DNA of 23,316 bases from a virus: IMG/VR virus record IMGVR_UViG_3300008267_000623, positions 1-23,316 of that record; one strand, 5' to 3'. The notes under the pieces are model-generated. The model worked only from the letters and a program-made list of their open reading frames with translations. It had not been told where the DNA came from and searched no databases. The translations under genes were made by a program, and so were the position numbers. Of this stretch, positions 1 to 4,748 are shown one piece after another (positions within the stretch are counted from its first letter, which is position 1; each line of letters starts with the position of its first letter).

Positions 1-713
1 CGATTTGAGAAACGATCCATGCGTGGTACAATCTTCAATACGTCAGTGACATAGTCAAGAATTTTGACAGATTTTGTCTCATTCTTCACTGTAAACGTAC
101 CACGTTTGATCATAGAATTGATACCACCACCATTAGCACTTTTACCGCTAAGAATAGCAGCGATCGTTTGCACTTCAAAATCATATTGATTAAAGTAGTG
201 CGTCAACTTTTTGTAATCAGGACGAATAAATGACCACACTTGAACGTAGTCTTTTAACTGCCATGATTTAGAAGTGGAATTGAGCAGTGCTGTATACTCA
301 ACCAGTTCTTCTGAACTTGTAATTTCAATCTTTACGTAAGGAATATCAGAATTCTCACGCATCAGAGCAAAATACAAATGCTGTCCATCGATAATGTAAG
401 TGCCATTTAATCCGTTAAAATACAGATCAGCAACTACAATAGGACGAACAATACCCATCTTACCTACAGATTCAGCAAGTTTTGTTACTTGGGCTGGAAT
501 AATCGCACGATTAATACCCTCCATAAACTTGAAACCTGTTTTAGATCCTTTCTCAAGAATTTTCACATCAAAAAGACTTGACAATGTTTTCTTGAACGTT
601 TTACGAGTTTTTTTCTGAGATTGCTCAGCGGTGATACGCATAACACCGTTTTCAATTACCAACGCTTTTCTGCTTGTTGTTTTTTTAGCAGATTTTTTGA
701 TGTTCTTTTTCAT
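1..713 (-). CDS. ParB-like nuclease-domain protein (partial, C-terminus beyond window)
   Basis: The frame is open from an ATG at 713 to the left edge, giving 237 residues without a stop. After a Lys-rich N-terminus (about residues 1-17), residues 60-125 resemble the N-terminal ParB/sulfiredoxin-like domain: a segment 'GIVRPIVVA' (about 87-95), then 'YIIDGQH' (106-112) followed by a helix 'LYFALMREN'. This matches the 'qRpivV..dG.yylIdGqHR..A' pattern of ParB-domain phage proteins, with Leu in place of the usual Arg after GQH. In this superfamily the domain binds or cleaves nucleic acid or uses CTP; phage members are mostly uncharacterised regulators. The start fits the leader motif shared by the leftward genes (CCTTAAAT 11 nt upstream). 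It is the most leftward gene, with the tRNA upstream. Domain call fairly firm; role (partition, regulation or nuclease) unknown. Confidence 0.75.
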   Translation of the reverse strand, partial: MKKNIKKSAKKTTSRKALVIENGVMRITAEQSQKKTRKTFKKTLSSLFDVKILEKGSKTGFKFMEGINRAIIPAQVTKLAESVGKMGIVRPIVVADLYFNGLNGTYIIDGQHLYFALMRENSDIPYVKIEITSSEELVEYTALLNSTSKSWQLKDYVQVWSFIRPDYKKLTHYFNQYDFEVQTIAAILSGKSANGGGINSMIKRGTFTVKNETKSVKILDYVTDVLKIVPRMDRFSN

Positions 714-754
714 TTAACAATGAAATTTAAGGGGTGAATGAATATGTGAATTCG

Positions 755-828
755 TGATCCTGATTGGGGTCGAACCAATAACCTACAGCTTAGAAGGCTG
801 TTGCTCTATCCAATTGAGCTACAAGATC
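755..828 (-). tRNA. tRNA-Arg (anticodon TCT)
   Basis: Read on the minus strand the sequence folds as a complete cloverleaf: 7-bp acceptor stem GATCTTG/CAGGATC with one G-U pair, D stem GCTC/GAGC with a 9-nt loop containing GG, anticodon stem ACAGC/GCTGT with loop CTTCTAA (anticodon TCT, reading AGA), 5-nt variable loop and T arm ATTGG-TTCGACC-CCAAT. The discriminator is A; CCA is not encoded. AGA is a frequent Arg codon in the rightward structural genes, so the tRNA probably supplements the host pool. It lies between the ParB-like gene and a group of small membrane-protein genes, all on the same strand. Confidence 0.95.
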
Positions 829-835
829 TGCAAAG

Positions 836-895
836 GATTGGTAGGAAACAATATGCAGAAAAAAAAGCAAAAACTACATACATTTCCCACCAATC
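836..895. repeat. 13-bp inverted repeat flanking a T-rich loop next to the tRNA
   Basis: GATTGGTAGGAAA (836-848) and TTTCCCACCAATC (883-895) pair over 13 positions with one G-U on the minus strand, leaving a 34-nt loop. The minus-strand loop contains a run of eight Ts. It sits between the stop of the small gene at 909-1133 and the 5' end of tRNA-Arg. It could act as a weak terminator for the leftward small genes or as a processing element before the tRNA; the long loop is not typical of an intrinsic terminator. Confidence 0.5.
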
Positions 896-908
896 ACTAA
901 GTTTTGTA

Positions 909-1133
909 TCACTCGTTATCATCAATAAAGATGCTATCAAGGACACCGATACGATCATACGGAACTTCTGCTACGAGTCTTCCGCAATTTTCAACAAGAA
1001 GATACTTTTCTTCCAATGTCACTTGGTATTCAGAACAATCCCAACCTGAACGTGGACAACATTCATGTTCTATCATAGCAAGAAATAACCAAAGACACAC
1101 GATAGAAAGTGCTGCGATGATGATGTTTTTCAT
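909..1133 (-). CDS. Small N-terminally anchored protein, unknown function
   Basis: 74 residues. Residues 3-20 form one hydrophobic segment (a membrane anchor or uncleaved signal); the rest is polar and acidic with four Cys after the segment (in HECCPRSGWDCSEY and NCGRL) and an acidic end (DDNE). The Cys-containing tail would lie outside the cytoplasm if the segment exports it. The start lies 7 nt past the stop of 1141-1356, so the two are probably co-translated. A TTTTAAAA block 10 nt before the ATG fits the leader motif of the other leftward genes, even though it overlaps the end of the upstream gene. No family recognised. Confidence 0.6.
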   Translation of the reverse strand: MKNIIIAALSIVCLWLFLAMIEHECCPRSGWDCSEYQVTLEEKYLLVENCGRLVAEVPYDRIGVLDSIFIDDNE

Positions 1134-1140
1134 ATGCTTT

Positions 1141-1356
1141 TTATTTTAAAAACATCATTGAATCATCTTTTGCATCTGACATGGCGCTGTATGCACCACT
1201 GATTACAATCATGTATATAACATACAGAATTGCAAACGGATAGTTTTGAGTTAATCCGTAGAAACTAAAACCAAAAACTAGAGAGAAAATAAATCCGAAG
1301 AATGGTACTACCATGTACCAGCAGAGAAGGTTGAATAGATGGATGAGCATTGTCAT
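1141..1356 (-). CDS. Small multi-pass membrane protein, unknown function
   Basis: 71 residues (69 if the second ATG at 1350 is used). Hydrophobic over most of its length: about residues 4-31 (one or two passes, including GFIFSLVFGFSF) and 41-55 (a further pass), ending in a short charged tail with SDAKDDS. CCTTAAAA lies 10 nt upstream of the first ATG, which favours that start. It follows the terminator of the lipoprotein gene and precedes 909-1133 by 7 nt, so it probably heads a two-gene leftward transcript. Small phage membrane proteins of this kind are often superinfection-exclusion or lysis accessories, but nothing in the sequence singles out either. Confidence 0.6.
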   Translation of the reverse strand: MTMLIHLFNLLCWYMVVPFFGFIFSLVFGFSFYGLTQNYPFAILYVIYMIVISGAYSAMSDAKDDSMMFLK

Positions 1357-1390
1357 ACCAATTTTATTTTAAGGGTGATTGAATACAAAG

Positions 1391-1419
1391 AAAAGGGGGC
1401 AGCGTAGAAACGCACCCCC
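1391..1419 (-). terminator. Intrinsic terminator after the small lipoprotein gene
   Basis: GGGGG (1395-1399) pairs with CCCCC (1415-1419), enclosing an inner GCGT-AGAA-ACGC stem. On the minus strand it is followed by TTTTCTTT. It lies 31 nt past the stop of the lipoprotein gene and just before the leader of 1141-1356, as expected for an intrinsic terminator separating two leftward units. Confidence 0.8.
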
Positions 1420-1449
1420 GTTGATTGCTTGCCATATGAGAAAAAATAG

Positions 1450-1560
1450 TTATTGTCTTACACGTGTAATTATCTTTCCTTTACCACGACATCCATATCC
1501 ATTAGTTACACATGAAGAAAGCAAGCATAGTGCCAAACAAACGATCAAAAGATTTCTCAT
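1450..1560 (-). CDS. Small lipoprotein (36 residues)
   Basis: Reading from ATG at 1560 gives 36 residues. Residues 1-16 form a textbook lipoprotein signal peptide (MRN, then a Leu/Val/Ala/Cys-rich core) with lipobox LSSC, placing the lipidated Cys at residue 17. The mature peptide would be only about 20 residues (starting CVTNGYGCRG) and is basic (GKGKIITRVRQ). Signal peptidase II processing and membrane anchoring are expected from the motif. An intrinsic terminator follows. A TAAAT block lies 8-9 nt upstream, a weaker version of the leftward leader motif. Function unknown; small phage lipoproteins are often exclusion factors, which is inference only. Confidence 0.65.
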   Translation of the reverse strand: MRNLLIVCLALCLLSSCVTNGYGCRGKGKIITRVRQ

Positions 1561-1598
1561 GATTGAGAATTTATGTTGAGGAAATTGTTTACAATGTG

Positions 1599-2104
1599 GC
1601 GGAAATGCTTTGACATTCCGCACATGCTTGGTTCAAGTGAAGTCTGCACCAAGGAACACCTAGACAAAGGTTATTGTCCCCGTTTCTACACATCATGCGC
1701 ACTGATAGCATACGAAACTATTTACGATGGGGACAATAAATTGCACTGAGAGCGGGATTCGAACCCTGCTGACGCGTCGCGTCTGTTCCATTCATCTCAG
1801 TGTGTGTAATAAAAAATGTTTTAACAGGTGGGACTACTGATTACCCACAATACAAGGACAGACCCCTTTTCACCCACTGTCCACACAAATGATCAGTTTA
1901 TGTGTTAATAACAGGCTGGATTGTTTACCAGCAACGCCCGCAGAGATCATTCCTTTCGTGACTTCAGCGTATCCAGAGCGTTCACTACGTTGATCAGCAT
2001 CGTATGCATACGTAGAACGATGGTGGTTTTATCTCATCTGTCTGTTAAACCCTAAATAGATCTTTTCAGACCTATCTTTGGTGTCTTAGTTCCTCTCAAG
2101 AACT
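1599..2104 (-). ncRNA. Candidate large structured RNA (chain of hairpins)
   Basis: This 500-nt gene-free stretch holds at least ten short-range inverted repeats: GCGGAA(A)TG/CATTCCGC (1599-1621), CTTGGT/ACCAAG (1627-1653), TTATTGTCCCC/GGGGACAATAA (1671-1739) with inner stems, a tRNA-like fold (1745-1801), GTGGG/CCCAC (1828-1848), GGACAG/CTGTCC (1856-1882), ACACA/TGTGT (1883-1905), GCTGG/CCAGC (1915-1932), CTACGT/ACGTAG or CATCGT/ACGATG (1985-2022), ATAGATC/GACCTAT with one G-U (2056-2075) and AGTTC/GAACT (2088-2104). Flanking genes are leftward, hence the strand. No convincing gene fits; an open frame of about 50 codons around 1880-2035 has no start. Large ornate RNAs (GOLLD, ROOL) are known beside phage tRNAs, but membership is untested. 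Confidence 0.4.
1745..1801 (-). ncRNA. Minimal tRNA-like element lacking a D arm
   Basis: On the minus strand a perfect 7-bp acceptor-like stem ACTGAGA/TCTCAGT closes 43 nt that contain a T-arm-like sequence with the GTTCGAATCC signature and a GACGC/GCGTC hairpin in the anticodon position. The total is only 57 nt, too short for a cloverleaf: the D arm is replaced by about 9 nt, there is essentially no variable loop, the presumed anticodon loop lacks the invariant U33, and the T stem pairs only with a bulged A. It may be a decayed tRNA or a tRNA mimic embedded in the larger structured RNA; a functional decoding tRNA is unlikely. Confidence 0.4.
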
Positions 2105-2131
2105 TATTCGACCACTGTTAAAACAAAATCT

Positions 2132-2323
2132 TTAGAATCGACTGGGACGCTTGTATTTAATGCCAAATGCTTTGCAGTAGTTATACTTACAAGCTTCAGC
2201 GTACATGCGTCTTGATTCATTAAACATCTTAAAATTAAATTTCCAGAGTCCGCGTGCTCCGTCTATTATAAGAATAGGGATGATGAGCAGGGACATGACA
2301 AGGATTTGAAGAAGATACTTCAT
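2132..2323 (-). CDS. Small membrane-anchored basic protein, unknown function
   Basis: 63 residues. Residues 4-20 form a hydrophobic segment rich in Leu, Ile and Val; the remainder is basic and aromatic (GLWKFNFKMFNESRRMYAEACKYNYCK) and ends KYKRPSRF. It looks like a type II single-pass protein with a positively charged tail. The ATG at 2323 is preceded by CCTTAAAT at 10 nt, the best example of the leftward leader motif. It lies between the two candidate structured RNAs. No family recognised. Confidence 0.6.
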   Translation of the reverse strand: MKYLLQILVMSLLIIPILIIDGARGLWKFNFKMFNESRRMYAEACKYNYCKAFGIKYKRPSRF

Positions 2324-2374
2324 TTGCTTTTTTATTTAAGGATTAATAGTTTAAAAAGTTTACCCCTCTGCACT

Positions 2375-2815
2375 CAGTTGTAATGCTTTCAATTAAGTAG
2401 TCATGGACAGAGTCCATAGTCACTGTATCCTCAAAGCCTAACCTACTCGTAGGTTCTTACAACTGCTCACCCCTTGGGAGACTGATACTCTAGGGTTCAC
2501 CCCTATATTGCACACAGTATCTTTATACATACTGTGGTGTATCAGTGTGGTTTCACATCTTAGCTGTGGGCGTTACCACAGTTCATTCCTCCAACCAGTT
2601 TTAAGGTTGCAGAGAGTAACATCACTAAGAAGTCTTCATATCCACGGTGAGATGGTGCATTAGTAAAAGATCTTAACGGAATCTTATGAGGGAGACTAGC
2701 TCCAACACCGTGGTGCTCTTAACACCCTTTATACGCCTACGTTTTAAATTAAATAGGCTGCGTTCTCTCCCAGGGTGACGATCCCTGACTACGCTCGTGA
2801 TTAGAAGAGAGAGAA
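2375..2815 (-). ncRNA. Candidate large structured RNA with multi-branch folds
   Basis: About 440 nt without a good gene but with nested perfect inverted repeats. CAGTTGTAA (2375-2383) pairs with TTACAACTG (2457-2465), enclosing ATGGAC/GTCCAT (2403-2417) and AACCTA/TAGGTT (2440-2455), a three-way junction. GATACT/AGTATC (2484-2521) encloses TAGGG/CCCTA. CACAGTAT/ATACTGTG (2513-2536) competes with it. Further stems are CTGTGG/CCACAG (2564-2581), CAACC/GGTTG (2592-2609), CCACGGTG/CACCGTGG (2642-2713) enclosing two hairpins, GCCTA/TAGGC (2735-2758), and TTCTCTC/GAGAGAA (2763-2815) enclosing CAGGG/CCCTG. The strand is inferred from neighbours. Together these look like a folded RNA rather than chance; identity unknown. 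Confidence 0.45.
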
Positions 2816-2827
2816 TAGACACATAGT

Positions 2828-2986
2828 TTACAATGCGTCTATAATAGAAGCAAGCTCTATAGCTTCTTCATATGTCTTTGCCCATATCTTATAACCATCA
2901 ATTATCCAGAGATGCTTATCTCCTTCTTGTGCTATAGATGTGGGACTAGTATATCCCTTAGGATAGACATCTGTTATATGATCCAT
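2828..2986 (-). CDS. Small protein of 52 residues, unknown function
   Basis: ATG at 2986 to TAA at 2828 gives 52 residues with ordinary composition: a polar N-terminus (MDHITDVYPKGYTSPTS), then a segment (HLWIIDGYKIWAKTYEEAIELASIID) that would form two short strands followed by an amphipathic helix. Such an 'I.dG.ki.A.t.eEAi.la..i' pattern is common in small Bacteroidota phage proteins. Codon use is AT-rich, unlike the structured RNA next door. TAAAT lies 8 nt upstream of the ATG. A 6-bp inverted repeat (ATAGAC/GTCTAT) overlaps its 3' end. Function unknown. Confidence 0.5.
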   Translation of the reverse strand: MDHITDVYPKGYTSPTSIAQEGDKHLWIIDGYKIWAKTYEEAIELASIIDAL

Positions 2987-3023
2987 ACTTACTGATTTAC
3001 ATAGCCATCTACTATCGACACCC

Positions 3024-3057
3024 CTACTTACACCTAATAGTGTGTATTACCAAGTAG
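3024..3057. other. Hairpin upstream of the 52-residue gene
   Basis: CTACTT (3024-3029) pairs with AAGTAG (3052-3057) and encloses a smaller ACAC/GTGT hairpin. It lies 38 nt upstream of the start of 2828-2986, so it would be in its leader or promoter region. Between 2987 and 3281 there is no gene: the stretch holds this hairpin, the long inverted repeat at 3138-3229 and the terminator at 3229-3269. Confidence 0.3.
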
Positions 3058-3137
3058 TATAAAATACCCACCTGTTTTCCAGTCACTCACTAACTCATTG
3101 ATACACAGGGAATTATACACTTTACCAGTCACAAATC

Positions 3138-3229
3138 TACCAATTTACCAATTGACACGCGGACACGTGAGGAGATCGTCTACCTGTCCGTACATTGTCC
3201 GTATAAACTCGCAGATTGGTGAATTGGTA
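3138..3229. repeat. 15-bp inverted repeat built from ACCAAT units, with internal repeats
   Basis: TACCAATTTACCAAT (3138-3152) and ATTGGTGAATTGGTA (3215-3229) are inverted repeats, 14 of 15 positions matching and one G-U. Each arm contains two copies of ACCAAT/ATTGGT. Inside lie CGGACA (3160-3165), which can pair with either of two tandem TGTCCGTA copies (3185-3192 and 3196-3203). The symmetry and repeated half-sites suit a binding site for a dimeric protein (operator, centromere-like or origin element) or a folded RNA. No gene occupies the stretch. Confidence 0.5.
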
Positions 3230-3269
3230 AAGAAAATATCCCGCTACCCCGAGATGAGGTAGCGAGATA
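3229..3269 (-). terminator. Intrinsic terminator of the 180-residue gene
   Basis: On the minus strand, TATCTCGCTACC (3269-3258) pairs with GGTAGCGGGATA (3248-3237) over 12 bp, with one T-G pair, around a 9-nt loop, and is followed by TTTTCTTT. It starts 13 nt past the stop of 3282-3824. Confidence 0.85.
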
Positions 3270-3281
3270 TTAGTGTGTGGA

Positions 3282-3824
3282 TTACTCGAATCCGAGTTCT
3301 ACGTCAGCAGGTTGTTCTGCTTCTGCTTGTTCTAACTGATTTTCAGTTGGAACTGCAATAGATGCGTCAGCAGTAGCTGTACGAGATGCGAGTCGTGCGA
3401 AGAGTGCTTGTTTCTTCGCAATGAAGAGTTCGCGTTCCTTCTCCATTTTGAGTTTCGCATTGGTAGCAGAAGTGATTTCTCTGCTTTCGTGCTTGTAAAC
3501 TTCGGAGAATTCGAGAGAATGATTGATGCTGTTGAAGAGCACCAAGCGACCTTTACCATCGAGACTCATTTGTACGCGTTCGTCGCCACTCTTGATGCTA
3601 CCATCGCGAGTGTCTACGTAGTCCTTGGTTGTCAGAGTGCAACCGACTAAACGTGTGAGTTCACTCGCAGAAGTGTCTACGCCTTTTCTACGTAGAGAGT
3701 TGTGCGTGATACCGATTTCGATGTTCTGACCTTCGCAACTTGCACTAAACATTGCATAAGGGGTGGCGTTTGCACCGAAGAGCTGTTCTGGATTAGTCAG
3801 CTCGAGAATGAGAATTTTCTTCAT
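3282..3824 (-). CDS. Unknown 180-residue protein with acidic C-terminal tail
   Basis: Residues 1-115 look like a compact, beta-rich globular domain (alternating hydrophobic segments, e.g. IEIGITHN, GCTLTTKDYV, GRLVLFN). Residues 115-150 are a charged helix (KLKMEKERELFIAKKQALFARL), and the last 25 residues are acidic and Gln-rich, ending ELGFE. A globular domain plus flexible acidic tail with a terminal aromatic resembles single-stranded DNA-binding proteins in outline, but no OB-fold signature was recognised, so this is speculation. Codon use is more GC-rich (CGT, GCG, CTG) than neighbouring genes, which suggests high expression. Monocistronic: its own terminator, CTTTAAAT 10 nt before ATG, and a conserved hairpin element about 100 nt upstream. 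Confidence 0.7.
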   Translation of the reverse strand: MKKILILELTNPEQLFGANATPYAMFSASCEGQNIEIGITHNSLRRKGVDTSASELTRLVGCTLTTKDYVDTRDGSIKSGDERVQMSLDGKGRLVLFNSINHSLEFSEVYKHESREITSATNAKLKMEKERELFIAKKQALFARLASRTATADASIAVPTENQLEQAEAEQPADVELGFE

Positions 3825-3922
3825 TTGAAGGAAAATTTAAAGATTAAAAAATAAAAATACCAATTAACAAACGTATATATTCTGTCTTCACGCTATGGTA
3901 AACAATTAAGATGCAAAATATT

Positions 3923-3950
3923 AAAGGTGTTCCACGTAGTGGGATGAAAT
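3923..3950 (-). promoter_or_regulatory. Conserved leader element, copy 1 (covarying hairpin)
   Basis: On the plus strand the element reads AAAGGTGTT, then CCAC-GTA-GTGG, then GATGAAAT. A second copy at 4362-4389 has identical flanks and loop, but its stem reads GTGC-GTA-GCAC. Pairing is kept although three of four base pairs changed. It lies between the terminator of the upstream gene and the start of 3282-3824. The strand is assigned from the flanking leftward genes. Confidence 0.65.
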
Positions 3951-3960
3951 TATTTGGGTG

Positions 3961-3988
3961 TAAAAGAAGGGGATGTAATTCCCCTTCT
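3961..3988 (-). terminator. Intrinsic terminator of the 98-residue gene
   Basis: AGAAGGGGA (3965-3973) and TCCCCTTCT (3980-3988) form a 9-bp perfect hairpin with a 6-nt loop, followed on the minus strand by TTTTA. It begins 7 nt past the stop of 3996-4292. Confidence 0.85.
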
Positions 3989-3995
3989 GAAGCGG

Positions 3996-4292
3996 TTAAT
4001 ACGAATATTTCCGCTCAATGCGCTTAATAGCGACTTTTTTCAAAAACTCATTCAGCACGCGAACGTAATTACCCCACTTTTCAGCATCTGCTGTAATAAA
4101 GCGGAATAATAGCATAACGTCGCTACTGTTAGAGTTCTTTACTGCAGATCTCTGAACAAGCATTCCTGGTAATTCAGGATAGTAGTCATCGTTAGTACAT
4201 CTTGCACGCAACTTAATGCTGTACAAATTGAATGTCTTGTCGATACAAATGCGCTTGTACCCAAATGGAAGCTGAATGTCTCGAGGATCCAT
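3996..4292 (-). CDS. Unknown 98-residue protein
   Basis: 98 residues, basic at the C-terminus (KKVAIKRIERKYSY) with no membrane segment or signal peptide. It begins MDPRDIQLPFGYKRI; the middle (MLLFRFITADAEKWGNYVRVLNEFLKKV) suggests a strand followed by a long helix. No motif allows a function to be named. Expressed on its own: terminator directly downstream, CCTTAATC about 12 nt before the ATG, and copy 2 of the conserved hairpin element in its leader. Confidence 0.65.
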   Translation of the reverse strand: MDPRDIQLPFGYKRICIDKTFNLYSIKLRARCTNDDYYPELPGMLVQRSAVKNSNSSDVMLLFRFITADAEKWGNYVRVLNEFLKKVAIKRIERKYSY

Positions 4293-4361
4293 AAAACTGT
4301 TTTAGATTAAGGAATAAATAACCAATTCATAGAAGTATAAGAATCAACCTCTTACAATTAT

Positions 4362-4389
4362 AAAGGTGTTGTGCGTAGCACGATGAAAT
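4362..4389 (-). promoter_or_regulatory. Conserved leader element, copy 2 (covarying hairpin)
   Basis: Plus-strand AAAGGTGTT, stem GTGC-GTA-GCAC, then GATGAAAT; all 20 unpaired positions equal those of the copy at 3923-3950, while the 4-bp stem differs with compensating changes. It lies about 70 nt upstream of the 98-residue gene, just after the preceding gene's terminator. Downstream both leaders also share TATACNTNTNTNAATTGGT, a possible promoter -10 region. Confidence 0.65.
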
Positions 4390-4399
4390 ATAAACTACG

Positions 4400-4434
4400 A
4401 AAAAGAACCCCTACGACTTTCGTTTTCGGGGTTC
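4400..4434 (-). terminator. Intrinsic terminator of the 65-residue gene
   Basis: GAACCCC (4405-4411) pairs with GGGGTTC (4428-4434). On the minus strand the hairpin is followed by TTTTT (4404-4400). It begins 6 nt past the stop of 4440-4637. Confidence 0.85.
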
Positions 4435-4439
4435 CTAAC

Positions 4440-4637
4440 CTAACTCATCTCATACACTTCCATATGCTGGATACCACGTGCAGACCATTCATTTCTGAAC
4501 TCTAACTGCTCGCGTAGTGTTTCTATCGCTTTCACTTCGTCTACAGCATCCACTTCATAAGTGTCTGTGTCTACATCGATGTTACCTGTTTTAAAGTTAA
4601 CATCTACCAGTTCAGCGATAATAAAGAATGTGATCAT
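4440..4637 (-). CDS. Small acidic protein of 65 residues, unknown function
   Basis: 65 residues: a beta-like N-terminus (MITFFIIAELVDV), an acidic middle (DVDTDTYEVDAVDEVKAIETLREQL) and a C-terminal helix. The 'Y.V.A.de.eAie.L' pattern is typical of small phage proteins with one strand-helix repeat, but no named family was recognised. Monocistronic: terminator downstream and an unusual leader upstream in which an 11-bp hairpin followed by a T-rich stretch ends only about 11 nt before the ATG, so expression may be controlled by attenuation. Confidence 0.6.
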   Translation of the reverse strand: MITFFIIAELVDVNFKTGNIDVDTDTYEVDAVDEVKAIETLREQLEFRNEWSARGIQHMEVYEMS

Positions 4638-4683
4638 ACAAAAGAAAATTTAGGAGGTTAAGAAATAATATCAACCTCCTAAA
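4638..4683 (-). promoter_or_regulatory. Attenuator-like hairpin at the start of the 65-residue gene
   Basis: TTTAGGAGGTT (4649-4659) and AACCTCCTAAA (4673-4683) form an 11-bp perfect hairpin with a 13-nt loop, followed on the minus strand by TTTTCTTTTG and the ATG. This has the shape of an intrinsic terminator placed directly before a start codon. The downstream arm also carries the CTCCTAAAT version of the leader motif, so folding would hide it. The minus-strand arm contains AGGAGG, but too far from the ATG to act as a normal ribosome-binding site. Confidence 0.5.
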
Positions 4684-4697
4684 CGTTCATTTCTGAG

Positions 4698-4748
4698 TTA
4701 AGGTTGTCCTTTAGCGGATTGTTTTTTCATCAAGACTATTAACAGCAT
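4698..4748 (-). CDS. Possible 16-residue leader peptide
   Basis: ATG at 4748 to TAA at 4698 encodes 16 residues (MLLIVLMKKQSAKGQP), with CTCCTTAAAT 15 nt upstream. The start lies in the loop of a perfect 7-bp hairpin CAAGACT/AGTCTTG (4731-4756), and the attenuator-like hairpin of the next gene follows 15 nt past the stop. The order short peptide, hairpin, terminator-like hairpin, gene recalls translation-coupled attenuation. It could equally be a chance frame. Confidence 0.25.
   Translation of the reverse strand: MLLIVLMKKQSAKGQP

Noticed and set aside
1573-1749. A rightward frame of 58 residues (begins MLRKLFTMWRK)
   Set aside because: It runs against all neighbouring genes, overlaps the tRNA-like element and three strong hairpins, and has no leader motif. 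Its protein-like look is more easily explained by the structured bases on the other strand.
1745-1801. Functional second tRNA
   Set aside because: Only 57 nt, no D arm, no U33 and an irregular T stem.
1877-2035. Open leftward frame of about 50 codons (contains GYAEVTKGMISAG) with no usable start
   Set aside because: Composition is protein-like and it might be a decayed gene fragment, but there is no ATG, GTG or TTG near its 5' end and it is full of inverted repeats.
2343-2417. A leftward 24-residue frame starting MDSVHDYLIES
   Set aside because: Its first five codons are exactly the ATGGAC/GTCCAT hairpin of the three-way junction, and there is no leader motif; kept out as probably part of the RNA structure.
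2561-2723. Open leftward frame of about 53 codons (contains HRGYEDFLVMLLSATLKL) in the second structured stretch
   Set aside because: No start codon near the 5' end, stops on both sides, and nearly every part takes part in a hairpin.
1599-2815. CRISPR array or tandem repeat array
   Set aside because: The repeats are inverted pairs of different sequence, not regularly spaced direct repeats, and no cas-like gene is nearby.
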